Notes: generated from the sequence alone by a model not told the origin. A stretch of 64,000 nt of DNA from Alloyangia pacifica (GCF_020524285.1 NZ_JAIVKX010000016.1:1-64000); one strand, 5' to 3'; shown: positions 23,895 through 31,930, numbered from the stretch's first letter. Made by a program: numbers and translations.

Positions 23895-24123
23895 TGTCTG
23901 TCTCCTCGTTTGGAGAACAGGCTAACTTCAAAACGCGGACTTTTCAGGGGAGCAGGTCAGCAGCTGCTCGCCATGGGTACGGCACGCTTCACCGCCGCAA
24001 GCGCACTCGGAGCCCTTTCCAGTCGCTCCGACTACCTATGTTGTGCCGGATGCAGAATTTTTGGATGCGTCGGAATTGGCCCTATATCCACATCACCCGA
24101 TGAAACGCGAAGGAGGCGCCTGC

Positions 24124-25236
24124 ATGGCCACCACCGGAAAACAGCTGTTCACCACGCTCGAGGCCGACGGCACGCTGACCGTCGCGCTTGAAGACGTTTC
24201 ATTTGCCGACCCCACCCACAACCAGGTGCTGGTGCGGATGGAAGCCGCACCGATCAATCCCTCGGACCTAGCCATTCTCGTCGGCGGCGCCGACATGGAG
24301 AACGCGGATTACACGCCGGGCAAGTTCGTGGCCCGGGTGCCCGATGCAGCAAATGCCGCATCGAAGGCCCGTCACGGTTTGAAATTGCCCGCTGGTAACG
24401 AAGGCGCAGGCACGGTGATCGCCGCTGGCGACAGTGCTGCTGCGCAGGCGCTGGTAGGGCAGCGCGTCTCCTGCGTCCCGGGCAACGCCTACAGCCAGTA
24501 TTGCCTCTCCGACGCGGACATGTGCCTCCCGCTGGGCGAGCATTCCGCCGAAGAAGGCGCCAGCGCCTTCGTCAACCCGATGACCGCCCTCGGCTTTGTG
24601 GAGACTGCCAGGGCCGACGGACAGAACGCCATCTTGCACACTGTCGGGGCCTCGAACCTCGGCCAGATGCTGACGCGCATCTGCGCAGAGGATGGCATCG
24701 GGCTGGTGAACATCGTGAGAAAGAGCGATCAGGTGGAGCTGCTGAAGGGGCTTGGCTCCGAGCATGTGGTCAACTCTTCCGAAGACGATTTCATGGACAA
24801 GCTGACCGACGCAATTCGTGAGACAGGCGCCTTCTACGGCTTCGATCCCGTGGGAGGCGGTACGCTGGTCGATACCGCATTTCGGGCGATGGAGAGGGTC
24901 GCAAGGGAGCATATGGCCGAGTATTCGCGCTACGGATCGAACCAGCCGAAACGCATGTTCATCTACGGCCGCCTCGACACCAGCCCTACCATCCTGACAC
25001 CCAGCTACGGGTTCGGCTGGACCTTATCTGGCTGGCTTCTGTTCCCATTCCTGCAGTCGATTGGGCAGGAGCCCATGGGCCGGATGCGTCAGCGCGTACG
25101 TGACAACCTCACCAGCACCTTTGCCAGCAGCTACAAATCTCGCGTCACGTTGGAGGAAATGCTGACCAAGGACGCCGTGCTGGACTACCGCGCCATGCGC
25201 ACGGGCGAGAAATACCTCGTCACGCCCTGGGCCTGA
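24124..25236 (+). CDS. zinc-independent MDR-family alcohol dehydrogenase/quinone oxidoreductase
   Basis: This 370-residue medium-chain dehydrogenase/reductase has a GroES-like N-terminal half (VLVRMEAAPINPSDLAIL; LPAGNEGAGTVIAAGDSA) and a Rossmann half (ILHTVGASNLGQMLTRIC), with FYGFDPVGGGTLVDTAF. Zinc-ligand cysteines are absent, so it belongs with the quinone-oxidoreductase/enoyl-reductase-like branch that reduces reactive carbonyls with NADPH. AGGAGG at 24111-24116 fixes the ATG at 24124. It converges with the DJ-1/PfpI gene 50 bases away; both could belong to an electrophile or aldehyde response, but this is inference. Confidence 0.85.
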   Translation: MATTGKQLFTTLEADGTLTVALEDVSFADPTHNQVLVRMEAAPINPSDLAILVGGADMENADYTPGKFVARVPDAANAASKARHGLKLPAGNEGAGTVIAAGDSAAAQALVGQRVSCVPGNAYSQYCLSDADMCLPLGEHSAEEGASAFVNPMTALGFVETARADGQNAILHTVGASNLGQMLTRICAEDGIGLVNIVRKSDQVELLKGLGSEHVVNSSEDDFMDKLTDAIRETGAFYGFDPVGGGTLVDTAFRAMERVAREHMAEYSRYGSNQPKRMFIYGRLDTSPTILTPSYGFGWTLSGWLLFPFLQSIGQEPMGRMRQRVRDNLTSTFASSYKSRVTLEEMLTKDAVLDYRAMRTGEKYLVTPWA

Positions 25237-25285
25237 CCCGCAGGGCAGAGAGGCGCCGCCCGTCGCCGGGCAGCGCCACATAAGG

Positions 25286-25966
25286 TTACAGAAGCTCGAG
25301 GACCTTCTTCGCCGCCGCCTCCGACGAAGCCGGGTTCTGCCCCGTCACCAGCCGGCCATCGGACACGGCATGAGGCTGCCAGTCGCCGACGCTCTCGAAG
25401 TCAGCCCCCAGCTCGCGCAGCTTCGTCTCCAGCAGGAACGGCACTGCCTCCACCAGCCCCACGGCCTCTTCCTCGCTGTCCGTGAAGGCCGTGACCTTGC
25501 GGCCCTTCACGATGGGATCGCCATTCGCATCCACGACTTTGGCAAAGGCCGCCGGACCATGACAGACCGAGGCGACGACCTTGCCGCTATCCCAAGCCTT
25601 GCCAATGACCTTGGCTGCAAGCGCGCTTTCCGCAAGGTCGCACATCGCGCCGTGGCCGCCCGGTATGTAGAGCGCGTCGTAGGTTGTGACGTCCTCGTCC
25701 TCGAGGCGGCCGGGGTTGGACAGAAGCGCCGTTGCCTCCGTATCTGCGCGGAACCTTGTGACCGAGGCCGGGGCCTCCTCACCAGTCACGTCGGAATTCG
25801 GGTCAATGGGAACAGGTTTTCCGCCAAGCGTCACCAGCGTGACCTCATGGCCCGCATCAAGGAAAGCGTAATACGGACTCGCCAACTCTTCGTACCAAAC
25901 GCCGGTGGGGTTGCCGGTATCGCCAAGGACATCGGCCGCAGTGGACAGGATCAAAATACGTGCCAT
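25286..25966 (-). CDS. DJ-1/PfpI-family protein (class I glutamine amidotransferase-like)
   Basis: This 226-residue protein of the DJ-1/PfpI superfamily, Hsp31-like group, carries a nucleophile elbow SVCHGPAAF (C135-H136) and an upstream acidic residue in WYEELASPYYAF. The oxyanion glycines are in IPGGHGAMCD. Known members act as glyoxalases, deglycases or chaperones against reactive carbonyls. AAGGAGAC lies before two in-frame ATGs (25972, 25966); the second gives better spacing. It is divergent from a LysR-type regulator, with a dyad between them. Confidence 0.88.
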   Translation of the reverse strand: MARILILSTAADVLGDTGNPTGVWYEELASPYYAFLDAGHEVTLVTLGGKPVPIDPNSDVTGEEAPASVTRFRADTEATALLSNPGRLEDEDVTTYDALYIPGGHGAMCDLAESALAAKVIGKAWDSGKVVASVCHGPAAFAKVVDANGDPIVKGRKVTAFTDSEEEAVGLVEAVPFLLETKLRELGADFESVGDWQPHAVSDGRLVTGQNPASSEAAAKKVLELL

Positions 25967-26007
25967 TTTCATGTCTCCTTGCGTTGTCTCGGAACGTCCC
26001 GCGAGGG

Positions 26008-26033
26008 TCACTGCAGGAACGTCTCCGCAGTGA
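26008..26033. promoter_or_regulatory. TCACTGC-N12-GCAGTGA dyad in the pfpI/lysR intergenic region
   Basis: Perfect 7-base arms lie midway between the DJ-1/PfpI start (25966) and the divergent LysR start (26099). The position and dyad symmetry fit a LysR-type binding site serving both promoters. Confidence 0.45.
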
Positions 26034-26098
26034 TATGGGACGAATTTGCAAATCGAGAAATTGATGCGCAGCATGTCAGATATCGGTAAGCTGGACAC

Positions 26099-27016
26099 AT
26101 GACCCCGGACATATCTCTTCTTCGCGTCTTCCACGCCGTGATGGAAGAACGCAATGTCACTGCTGCGGCGCGACGCCTCGGCCAGTCGCAAAGCACTGTC
26201 AGCGCGGCACTTGCGCGGCTGCGCGTCGCCTTGGGGGATGAGCTTTTCTTGCGCGCCAGATATGGCGTCGAGCCGACCGAGAAAGCGTTGCAGATCGCGC
26301 CGGACGTCGCGGCCGGGCTGAACCGGCTCGAACGGGCGTTCCGTGCCGCCGAGCCTTTCGACCCCGCCCAAAGCACGCGGCGCTTCCGGCTGTTGCTGGG
26401 TCCTTACGCAGAGGTCGTGCTCGCCCCGCCTCTGGCCGCCGCCTTCGCGCGTCACGCCCCCGAGGCCGAGCTCGAAATCGCCCCGATCGGCCCGGACCTG
26501 GATCCGCGCTCCCTTGCCGGGCAAAGCTTCGATCTCGCCATCGGACGGTTCTCCCCTCCACCGGAGGACCTGGTCGTCTCGGAACTGTTCAATGACGGAT
26601 TCCGCTGCATCGTAGCCCCCGAGGCTTTGGCAGACGTCGCGACCCTGGATCGCGACCTTTATGAGCGGCTTCCGCATGTGGTGGTGGCGCCGCCCGGAAA
26701 ATGGCGCACCGGATTGCACAAACTAACCGCCGACACAGGCCTGCGCCGGAACACCGCAGTGATCGTCTCCCATTTCATGACGGCAGCGCCGACAGTCGCT
26801 CGCATCGGAGGCATCGCCACTGTCCCTGCGCGTATCGCGGCCCTGATCGCCGAACCTCACGGGCTTCGGGACATGCCGGTCCCACTGAACCTGGGAACAT
26901 TCCCGACCCAGGTCGCCTGGCACCCACATGACCGGAGCGACGCGCGCCACATCTGGCTGCGAGACCTTCTGAACCATATTGCATTTGGAAAAAAGGAGAG
27001 GAGCCGAGACACGTGA
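26099..27016 (+). CDS. LysR-family transcriptional regulator
   Basis: This 305-residue LysR-type regulator has an N-terminal winged HTH (SLLRVFHAVMEERNVTAAAR, then RLGQSQSTVSAALARLR) and a linker helix. The effector-binding domain begins near RRFRLLLGPYAEVV and resembles the NodD/NahR-like group. It is divergent from the DJ-1/PfpI gene, with a TCACTGC/GCAGTGA dyad in between, which suggests local control of that gene and possibly of the MDR dehydrogenase beyond. Effector unknown. Confidence 0.9.
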   Translation: MTPDISLLRVFHAVMEERNVTAAARRLGQSQSTVSAALARLRVALGDELFLRARYGVEPTEKALQIAPDVAAGLNRLERAFRAAEPFDPAQSTRRFRLLLGPYAEVVLAPPLAAAFARHAPEAELEIAPIGPDLDPRSLAGQSFDLAIGRFSPPPEDLVVSELFNDGFRCIVAPEALADVATLDRDLYERLPHVVVAPPGKWRTGLHKLTADTGLRRNTAVIVSHFMTAAPTVARIGGIATVPARIAALIAEPHGLRDMPVPLNLGTFPTQVAWHPHDRSDARHIWLRDLLNHIAFGKKERSRDT

Positions 27017-27160
27017 CCACAAAGTCATTGGCAGCTCGTTGCGCCTGCCTGCCGTCCCGGTCGTGAGCAACGTCTGACCGCGTCTACCACCTCGCCACCC
27101 GGGTAATCCCCAAGACCTGACTGTCAGGGACTCCTGGCGCGGCCCGTAGTGTTGTGCGGC

Positions 27161-27409
27161 TCAGTGTAGCCGAGCGCGCACGAAATGGGCCAGCACGGAC
27201 TCCTCTCCCAGCACCCGAAGCGCCTCTAGTCGGTGGAGACCTTCGATCACCACGTAGCCGTATCCGTCAGGCTGGAGCTGAATTGGGGTGGTGTGCCCGT
27301 CCTCCAAAATGCTCTCGGCGAGCTTGCGGACTTTGTCCTCGCAGAGCGTCATTTTTTGCTTGAGCGAAACCCTATTGTCGCTGATCGCAACGGTATGCTT
27401 TTCCAACAT
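27161..27409 (-). CDS. small ParB/sulfiredoxin-like domain protein
   Basis: The product is about 82 residues (start MLEKHTVAISDNRVSLKQKM). It matches the N-terminal ParB-like (ParB/Srx) fold: KVRKLAESILEDGHTTPIQL, then the hallmark VVIEGLHRLEALRVLG. No partition HTH or dimer domain follows, so it is not a chromosome-partition ParB. Known: stand-alone ParB-like domains occur as nucleases, CTPases or phage/plasmid regulators. The frame stays open upstream to 27508, but that part looks non-coding and no clear ribosome site marks the start. It is isolated in a repeat-bearing stretch, suggesting mobile ancestry. Confidence 0.6.
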   Translation of the reverse strand: MLEKHTVAISDNRVSLKQKMTLCEDKVRKLAESILEDGHTTPIQLQPDGYGYVVIEGLHRLEALRVLGEESVLAHFVRARLH

Positions 27410-28147
27410 CGGTGGAGCATGGGGCAGATTGGCATCAGGCGCGAGTCCTGTCGAAGCTGGGGCGCGTGTCAATGATGTCCAAGTCATCGGGCGGGCCACC
27501 AAACGCAATACGCACTTTGCATGCGACCAGTGTCACGCCGCTATCTCGGCGTCCCTTGCCTGCGCTGAGCCGACCCACCCAGTTTTTTTTGGACAGGGCC
27601 GTTTGGCTACTTGAGCCCAAACGCGACCTTCGCCCCGAGATGCGTATGCGGCGAAGCGGACCTTCACGCCAAGAGCATGGGGCGGCAGTGGTGCGGACTT
27701 TCCGGCCATTCGGCGATTAGCTGGTGCAATCGCAGTATGACGAAGGAATTACTCGCAGCCGCAGCAAGCAGGGTTCTGCGCCGCAGCGCAGATCACGATA
27801 GCGGTCGTTCAAGGCCGCACCAAACCCGGGAGCCACAACCCACCATTCGCTGCGCCTTGCCGCAGCGCCGATGCGGACTTTTCTAACGTTCGCTGTGGCT
27901 ACCAAGGCGACCTGCCTCATCTTCAACTTGCGTCGCAAAGGCGCGGAAACGCCAGCCTTGCGATTAGAGGCAGACCCTGGAGCTGCCGCACCCCGAAACG
28001 GTCCGCGGAACATCAAATTGCCACTGCGGTCCCGCGTTCCGCCTGTTCGCCAGTAGCCGATCGAGCGCCAAGCTTTTCGGATTGGGCCGTCGCTGAACCT
28101 GCGCGAAGGCTCAGTGCACGTCTCCAATGGCGCCTTTTAACTGGATG
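27410..28147. other. about 740 bp of non-coding DNA with a dispersed repeat
   Basis: No frame here has both a start signal and a recognisable domain. The stretch contains the 64-bp repeat at 27625-27688 and GCGGACTTT-type segments near 27692 and 27870. It separates the ParB-like gene from the end of the stressosome operon. Confidence 0.5.
27625..27688. repeat. 64-bp dispersed intergenic repeat, copy A
   Basis: The copy is 59/64 identical and equal in length to 61212-61275, in the same orientation. Both contain CTTCGCC ... GGCGAAG arms that could form a 7-base stem, followed by the invariant AGCATGGGGCGGCAG. Both copies lie between genes. Confidence 0.8.
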
Positions 28148-29284
28148 TCAGGATTGCGCTGGGAACTTGATGTGCACGCGCAGTCCATCCGAACCGTCCA
28201 CGGTCAGGGTCGCGTCGTGCTGGAAGGTCAGGGTCCGGATCATCCGCCAGCCGAGAGAATTCGACCGCTCGGGACGCTCGGCATCCGGCGGCAGGCCGAC
28301 ACCATTGTCTGACACGAGCAGCGCTATGCCCTGTTTCAGATCGCCGGACACCTCGACCCGGATGAGCCCTTTGTCGCGGCCGACGAAGGCATATTTGAAC
28401 GCATTGGTGATGAGTTCACCAACGATAAGTCCGGTGTCGACAGCAAACTTGCTGTCGAGCTGTAGCGCTTCGCAGGATACGTCGATCTTGGCCGTGAGCC
28501 CGCCGCCGCTGAAGGCCCGCTCCGACGTTCTCGCGACTTCGTCCAGCATCTCCGACAGGTCGACCTGGCTGGCGTCCGTCCCGCGCTGCATCAATTCGTG
28601 GGCCTTGGCGAGCGATCCGACGCGAACTTCGAGTTCGGTCAGGACCTGGTGGGTTTCAGCCTGCTCGGCCTGCGACTTGCTCATCCGGATCAGCGCGACG
28701 ATGAGTGCCAGGTTGTTGCCGGTCCGGTGATGAAGCTCCTGCATGAGCAGGTCGCGGTCGGCGATCCCTTCGGCCAATTCGCGGTTCTGCTCGCTGAGTG
28801 CAGCGGTGGGATCCTTTGCGCTGAGATCACTCAGCGCTTCCGTCGCCTGGTCGATCAGCTGGGGACCGGCGGGCAAGATCGCAGACGGCAGGAACGCCGC
28901 GTCGATCCGCGTGCCCTCGTGCCCTGTCTCGACGTCGAAGCGCGTGGCAATCCTCTGCACGCCGCGCAGTCCCAGCCCCATGCCCGCCGAGGAGGACCGC
29001 GGGCCGTCCGGCTCGAGGTTCTCTTTCGGGATCCCGCGCCCCTGGTCGGTCACCAGAAGGCCGAGCGCGGGCTTGCCGTTCACCTCGGTGAGCGAGAAGG
29101 TCGCGCGCCCCTTCTGGCCATGCTCTATCGCGTTGCGGCCAAGCTCGACGACGGCGGTCACCGTCCGCGTTCGCTCGAACGAGCCGAACTGCAGGACGTT
29201 GGTCAGCGTCATCGCTACCTCGCGCAACCGCGCCACGTCGGCGCTCTTCTCCAGGGTCACGGTGGTAAGCTTGGCCGCCTTCAT
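28148..29284 (-). CDS. double-ATPase sensor histidine kinase of the stressosome operon
   Basis: The product is 378 residues with an unusual two-ATPase layout. Residues 1-135 form an RsbT/RsbW-like GHKL domain (VVELGRNAIEHG; VTDQGRGIP; GMGLGLRGVQRIATRF). Residues 160-250 form a HisKA_2 dimer/phosphoacceptor domain (MQELHHRTGNNLALI, H186 likely phosphorylated). The C-terminus is a second HATPase (LIVGELITNAFKYAF; VSDNGVGLP; GWRMIRTLT). No membrane segment or PAS domain is present, so input probably comes through the N-terminal module or protein partners. It overlaps the previous gene by ATGA and no response regulator is adjacent. Inference: it is an output of the stressosome. Confidence 0.88.
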   Translation of the reverse strand: MKAAKLTTVTLEKSADVARLREVAMTLTNVLQFGSFERTRTVTAVVELGRNAIEHGQKGRATFSLTEVNGKPALGLLVTDQGRGIPKENLEPDGPRSSSAGMGLGLRGVQRIATRFDVETGHEGTRIDAAFLPSAILPAGPQLIDQATEALSDLSAKDPTAALSEQNRELAEGIADRDLLMQELHHRTGNNLALIVALIRMSKSQAEQAETHQVLTELEVRVGSLAKAHELMQRGTDASQVDLSEMLDEVARTSERAFSGGGLTAKIDVSCEALQLDSKFAVDTGLIVGELITNAFKYAFVGRDKGLIRVEVSGDLKQGIALLVSDNGVGLPPDAERPERSNSLGWRMIRTLTFQHDATLTVDGSDGLRVHIKFPAQS

Positions 29285-30291
29285 TGCTCGCGCTCCCGGT
29301 TGATCCGAATGACGACGATGCTGGCGTCGTCGCGACCCCGGAAGGCCCGGTCCAGAAAGAAGCCGGCGATCAAAAGAAGGCTCTTTTTGAGCAGCCCCGG
29401 CGGGAAATGCGCTTCTCGAAGCGTTTTCAGCCCGTCGCTGTGCAGGATCACCATGTCGCCTGCCTCCAGCTGCACCGTTTCCTCGTAGCCGCGCGTCGCT
29501 GTACCGCCGATGCGGCCGTCCCGAACCGCCATGCGGCGTACGCCCTGTGCCCCGATCAGCAGCGTCGAGATATTTCCGAGACCCGTGTAGCGCAGTTCCA
29601 TCTGCGGCTGCGCGACGTGCACCAGCGCCGCCACCGCGCCGCGCCGACCGACGAGCTGCTCGGTGATCTGGCGCATCAGCTTGCCTGGCTCGGAGGACAA
29701 ACCGCCCGCGGCGAAGGCGGCGTCGGTGACTTCGGCGGCGGCCTCGGCAGCGGCGGGGCCATGGCCGAGACCATCGCAGAGCAGCACGTCGGTCGCCCGC
29801 GGGGTCTGCCGGATCTGGAAATCGTCGCCGCAGGAGTCCTCATGCGGATGGCACACCCGCAGGCCGACCGCCTCGACACCGATGTCGGACCCGTCGCCGC
29901 GCCCGCCGAAGGTGCAGACGATGGTGGTCCCGTTCTCCGGCGAGCTGAAGATGTCGAAGGTGTCTGACAGACGAACGATGGCCCCGAGGCCAAGCCCTGC
30001 GGACTCCGTGGAGCTTTCGCCGTCCTGGAACATCCGGTCGATATCCGGGATGCCCGGCCCGCGATCGGTGAAGATCATGGTGATGAGTTCGGCACCGGGG
30101 GTCCGCACGAGTTCGATCAACGCCCGGCCGCGATCGGCGTAGCGCAGGATATTCGTAGTGGCCTCTGTCGCGACGATCGCGAGTTCGTCCAGACGTGTCT
30201 CGGGCAGGCCGATCTCGGCGCCATGGCGCCGCGCCAGCCGTCGCACCACGGCGACGGCGCTCCGATCATCAATCTCGACCCACTGGTTCAT
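29281..30291 (-). CDS. RsbT-like kinase domain fused to SpoIIE/RsbX-type PP2C phosphatase
   Basis: The product is 336 residues. The first 125 or so form a GHKL anti-sigma-kinase-like domain (LDELAIVATEATTNILRYAD; FTDRGPGIPDI; GLGLGAIVRLSDTFDIF). The rest is a SpoIIE/PP2C phosphatase with metal-binding DVLLCDGLGHGPAAAEAA and a late GRDDASIVVIRI. Known: RsbX dephosphorylates RsbR/RsbS to reset the stressosome. The fused kinase domain is an addition to the Bacillus RsbX plan. It overlaps rsbT by ATGA upstream and the histidine kinase by ATGA downstream, so the four products should be made in balance. Confidence 0.88.
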   Translation of the reverse strand: MNQWVEIDDRSAVAVVRRLARRHGAEIGLPETRLDELAIVATEATTNILRYADRGRALIELVRTPGAELITMIFTDRGPGIPDIDRMFQDGESSTESAGLGLGAIVRLSDTFDIFSSPENGTTIVCTFGGRGDGSDIGVEAVGLRVCHPHEDSCGDDFQIRQTPRATDVLLCDGLGHGPAAAEAAAEVTDAAFAAGGLSSEPGKLMRQITEQLVGRRGAVAALVHVAQPQMELRYTGLGNISTLLIGAQGVRRMAVRDGRIGGTATRGYEETVQLEAGDMVILHSDGLKTLREAHFPPGLLKKSLLLIAGFFLDRAFRGRDDASIVVIRINREREQ

Positions 30292-30707
30292 AGCTTCACG
30301 CTCATGGAAACGGTTGTACCCTTCCCGGGCGCGGACCGGACCTCGAACCCGTGTGAGAGCCGCTTGGCGCCGCCAAGCCCCCTGCCCAGCCCTCCCGCGG
30401 TCGTGTATCCCTCGGTCATGGCCAGCGTCACATCTTCGATCCCCGGACCGTCGTCCCGGCATTCGACGCGCAGATACTCGTTACGTGTATCGAGATAAAT
30501 CGAAATCCGGCCACCACCACCGTGCACGATGGCGTTGCGAGCAATTTCGCTCACCGCTGTCGCGAACCGCGTGATGCGCATCACCGAGAGCCCGCGTTCC
30601 TTGAGCATTCGCGCGACCGCCTGACGCGCAGCGACAACGTCCCGGCTGGTTGCGAGCGTGATCTCCGCGAGCGCGGGCGTGTCTGATGTCCCTTCGGGAT
30701 CAGGCAC
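30288..30707 (-). CDS. rsbT: RsbT-type serine kinase
   Basis: This 139-residue GHKL kinase has N-box FATAVSEIARNAIVHG, G1 DDGPGIED and G2 GGLGRGLGGAKRLSH. Known: RsbT is held by RsbR/RsbS and on stress phosphorylates both, is released and activates a partner. Here the usual partner RsbU is absent; the downstream phosphatase fusion and histidine kinase are the candidates. The start is GTG at 30707, overlapping the rsbS end by 8 bases. Confidence 0.92.
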   Translation of the reverse strand: MPDPEGTSDTPALAEITLATSRDVVAARQAVARMLKERGLSVMRITRFATAVSEIARNAIVHGGGGRISIYLDTRNEYLRVECRDDGPGIEDVTLAMTEGYTTAGGLGRGLGGAKRLSHGFEVRSAPGKGTTVSMSVKL

Positions 30708-31053
30708 GCCGCAACTGGGAAAGCGCGTGGGTCAGGCTGAGCGCCGTGCGGATCTCGGGCAGGTACATCCCCAGTTCGACCAGGGTCACGGCCACCGCCG
30801 GGCGCATCCCGACAACGTAGGTCTCGGCCGCCAGCAGACGCGAGATCCCCGCAAGCTGGGCGATGACGCGCCCGACAAACGTATCGACGATCTCCAGCGA
30901 ACTGATGTCGAGGATCACGCCCTTGACGTTCTCCTTGGCAATCCGGTTCGAGAGGGTCTCCTGCAACTCCACGATTTCGGTATCGGTGACGTCGTCCTGA
31001 ATGGACACGAGAAGTGCGTTCTCGACCAGGTTGATGGACGTCACTCCCGACAC
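30700..31053 (-). CDS. rsbS: RsbS-type stressosome scaffold, STAS domain
   Basis: This 117-residue single-domain STAS protein has the conserved phosphorylation loop LDISSLEIVDTFVGR, matching the RsbS serine phosphorylated by RsbT. Known: RsbS and RsbR build the pseudo-icosahedral stressosome core. The start is GTG at 31053, one base after the rsbR stop. The central TYVVGMRPAVAVTLVELG and C-terminal helix complete the fold. Confidence 0.92.
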   Translation of the reverse strand: MSGVTSINLVENALLVSIQDDVTDTEIVELQETLSNRIAKENVKGVILDISSLEIVDTFVGRVIAQLAGISRLLAAETYVVGMRPAVAVTLVELGMYLPEIRTALSLTHALSQLRRA

Positions 31054-31054
31054 G

Positions 31055-31930
31055 TCAGGAAGCCTCGCTGGTCTTGATCACATAGCCGACCTTCTGCAGC
31101 GCATCGGACAGCGCCGTGCGGATGCTCGACCGGGTCGACACGGTGCCCACGTCGATGCCGAGCTGGACCATGGTCTGGGCGATCATCGGGCTGATGCCGC
31201 TGATGATGCATTCGGCCCCCATCAGACGCACGGCGGCTGCAGCCCGCAGAAGGTGCTGCGCCACTTGCGTGTCGACGGTGCCGACACCGGTGATGTCCAT
31301 GATCACCACCTCGGCCTGACGCTCGAGGATGGTCTGGAGCAGGTTCTCCATGACCTCCTGCGCCCGGGCGGAATCCAGCGTGCCGATCAGCGGCAACGTG
31401 AGAACCCGGTCCCAGAGTTCGACCACGGGTGTCGACAGTTCGAGCATTTCCTGGCGCTGACGCTCGATGATCTGGTCGCGCTCGCCGATGAAAATCTCGT
31501 TGGTATAGATCGCGAAGGCATCGACGAGGCGGGTCACCATGAGAACGTCGCGAATGAGCTTTCCGCCCTCGACGCCGGGCATGGCCTCGAGCCGCTTGAA
31601 CAGCGGCGCCTTGAGCGCCAGCACGAAGGTCGCCATCTCGGTCGGCGTGACGCCGCGACCGACGCGCTCCTTGCTGACGTCGGCCAGAACCGCGCGCAGG
31701 TCTTCCCAGGCATCATCGTCGAGGCTGAATTCCTCGTTCACGACACCAGCCCGAATGCCTTTGACAAAGGCTTTCAGGAGTTCCTGGTTCTGCCCACGAC
31801 TTTCAGAGTCGGAGAACAAGTCCGAGCGCTTCACGCCCTCCTTGACCTGGGTGCCAAGCCACTCTTCCACGACACCGGAGAAATCGGTTTCGAGGATGGT
31901 CAGGATGTTTGCCGTCGCGGTTTGCGGCAT
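31055..31930 (-). CDS. RsbR-type stressosome sensor/scaffold protein
   Basis: The product is 291 residues. An N-terminal, all-helical sensory region (about 1-150) has the pattern of the globin-like RsbR sensor domain. It is joined by a helix (RDQIIERQRQEMLELSTPVV) to a C-terminal STAS domain (LPLIGTLDSARAQEVMENLL; MDITGVGTVDTQVAQ). Both threonine positions phosphorylated by RsbT in Bacillus RsbRA are kept (ELSTPVV and DITGV). The ATG at 31930 has GAGG upstream; the frame extends 14 codons further without a site. As first gene it sets the operon's input. The signal sensed is unknown. Confidence 0.9.
   Translation of the reverse strand: MPQTATANILTILETDFSGVVEEWLGTQVKEGVKRSDLFSDSESRGQNQELLKAFVKGIRAGVVNEEFSLDDDAWEDLRAVLADVSKERVGRGVTPTEMATFVLALKAPLFKRLEAMPGVEGGKLIRDVLMVTRLVDAFAIYTNEIFIGERDQIIERQRQEMLELSTPVVELWDRVLTLPLIGTLDSARAQEVMENLLQTILERQAEVVIMDITGVGTVDTQVAQHLLRAAAAVRLMGAECIISGISPMIAQTMVQLGIDVGTVSTRSSIRTALSDALQKVGYVIKTSEAS

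Larger units (their letters stand above)
23407..23959 (-). mobile_element. internally deleted IS3-family element, 553 bp
   Basis: Both terminal repeats are present: TGACCTGCTCCCC at 23407 and, reversed, TGACCTGCTCCCC ending at 23959, each followed by AGTCCGCG with small differences. Inside are a full orfA and only the first and last pieces of orfB. The element has therefore lost roughly 0.6-0.7 kb (estimate from usual IS3 size). It could still be moved in trans. No clear target duplication was found. Confidence 0.8.

Noticed and set aside
25286-26719. Long upstream extension of the DJ-1/PfpI frame through the divergent LysR gene
   Set aside because: The conserved protein starts at MARILIL with a ribosome site; the extension is antisense to LysR coding sequence.
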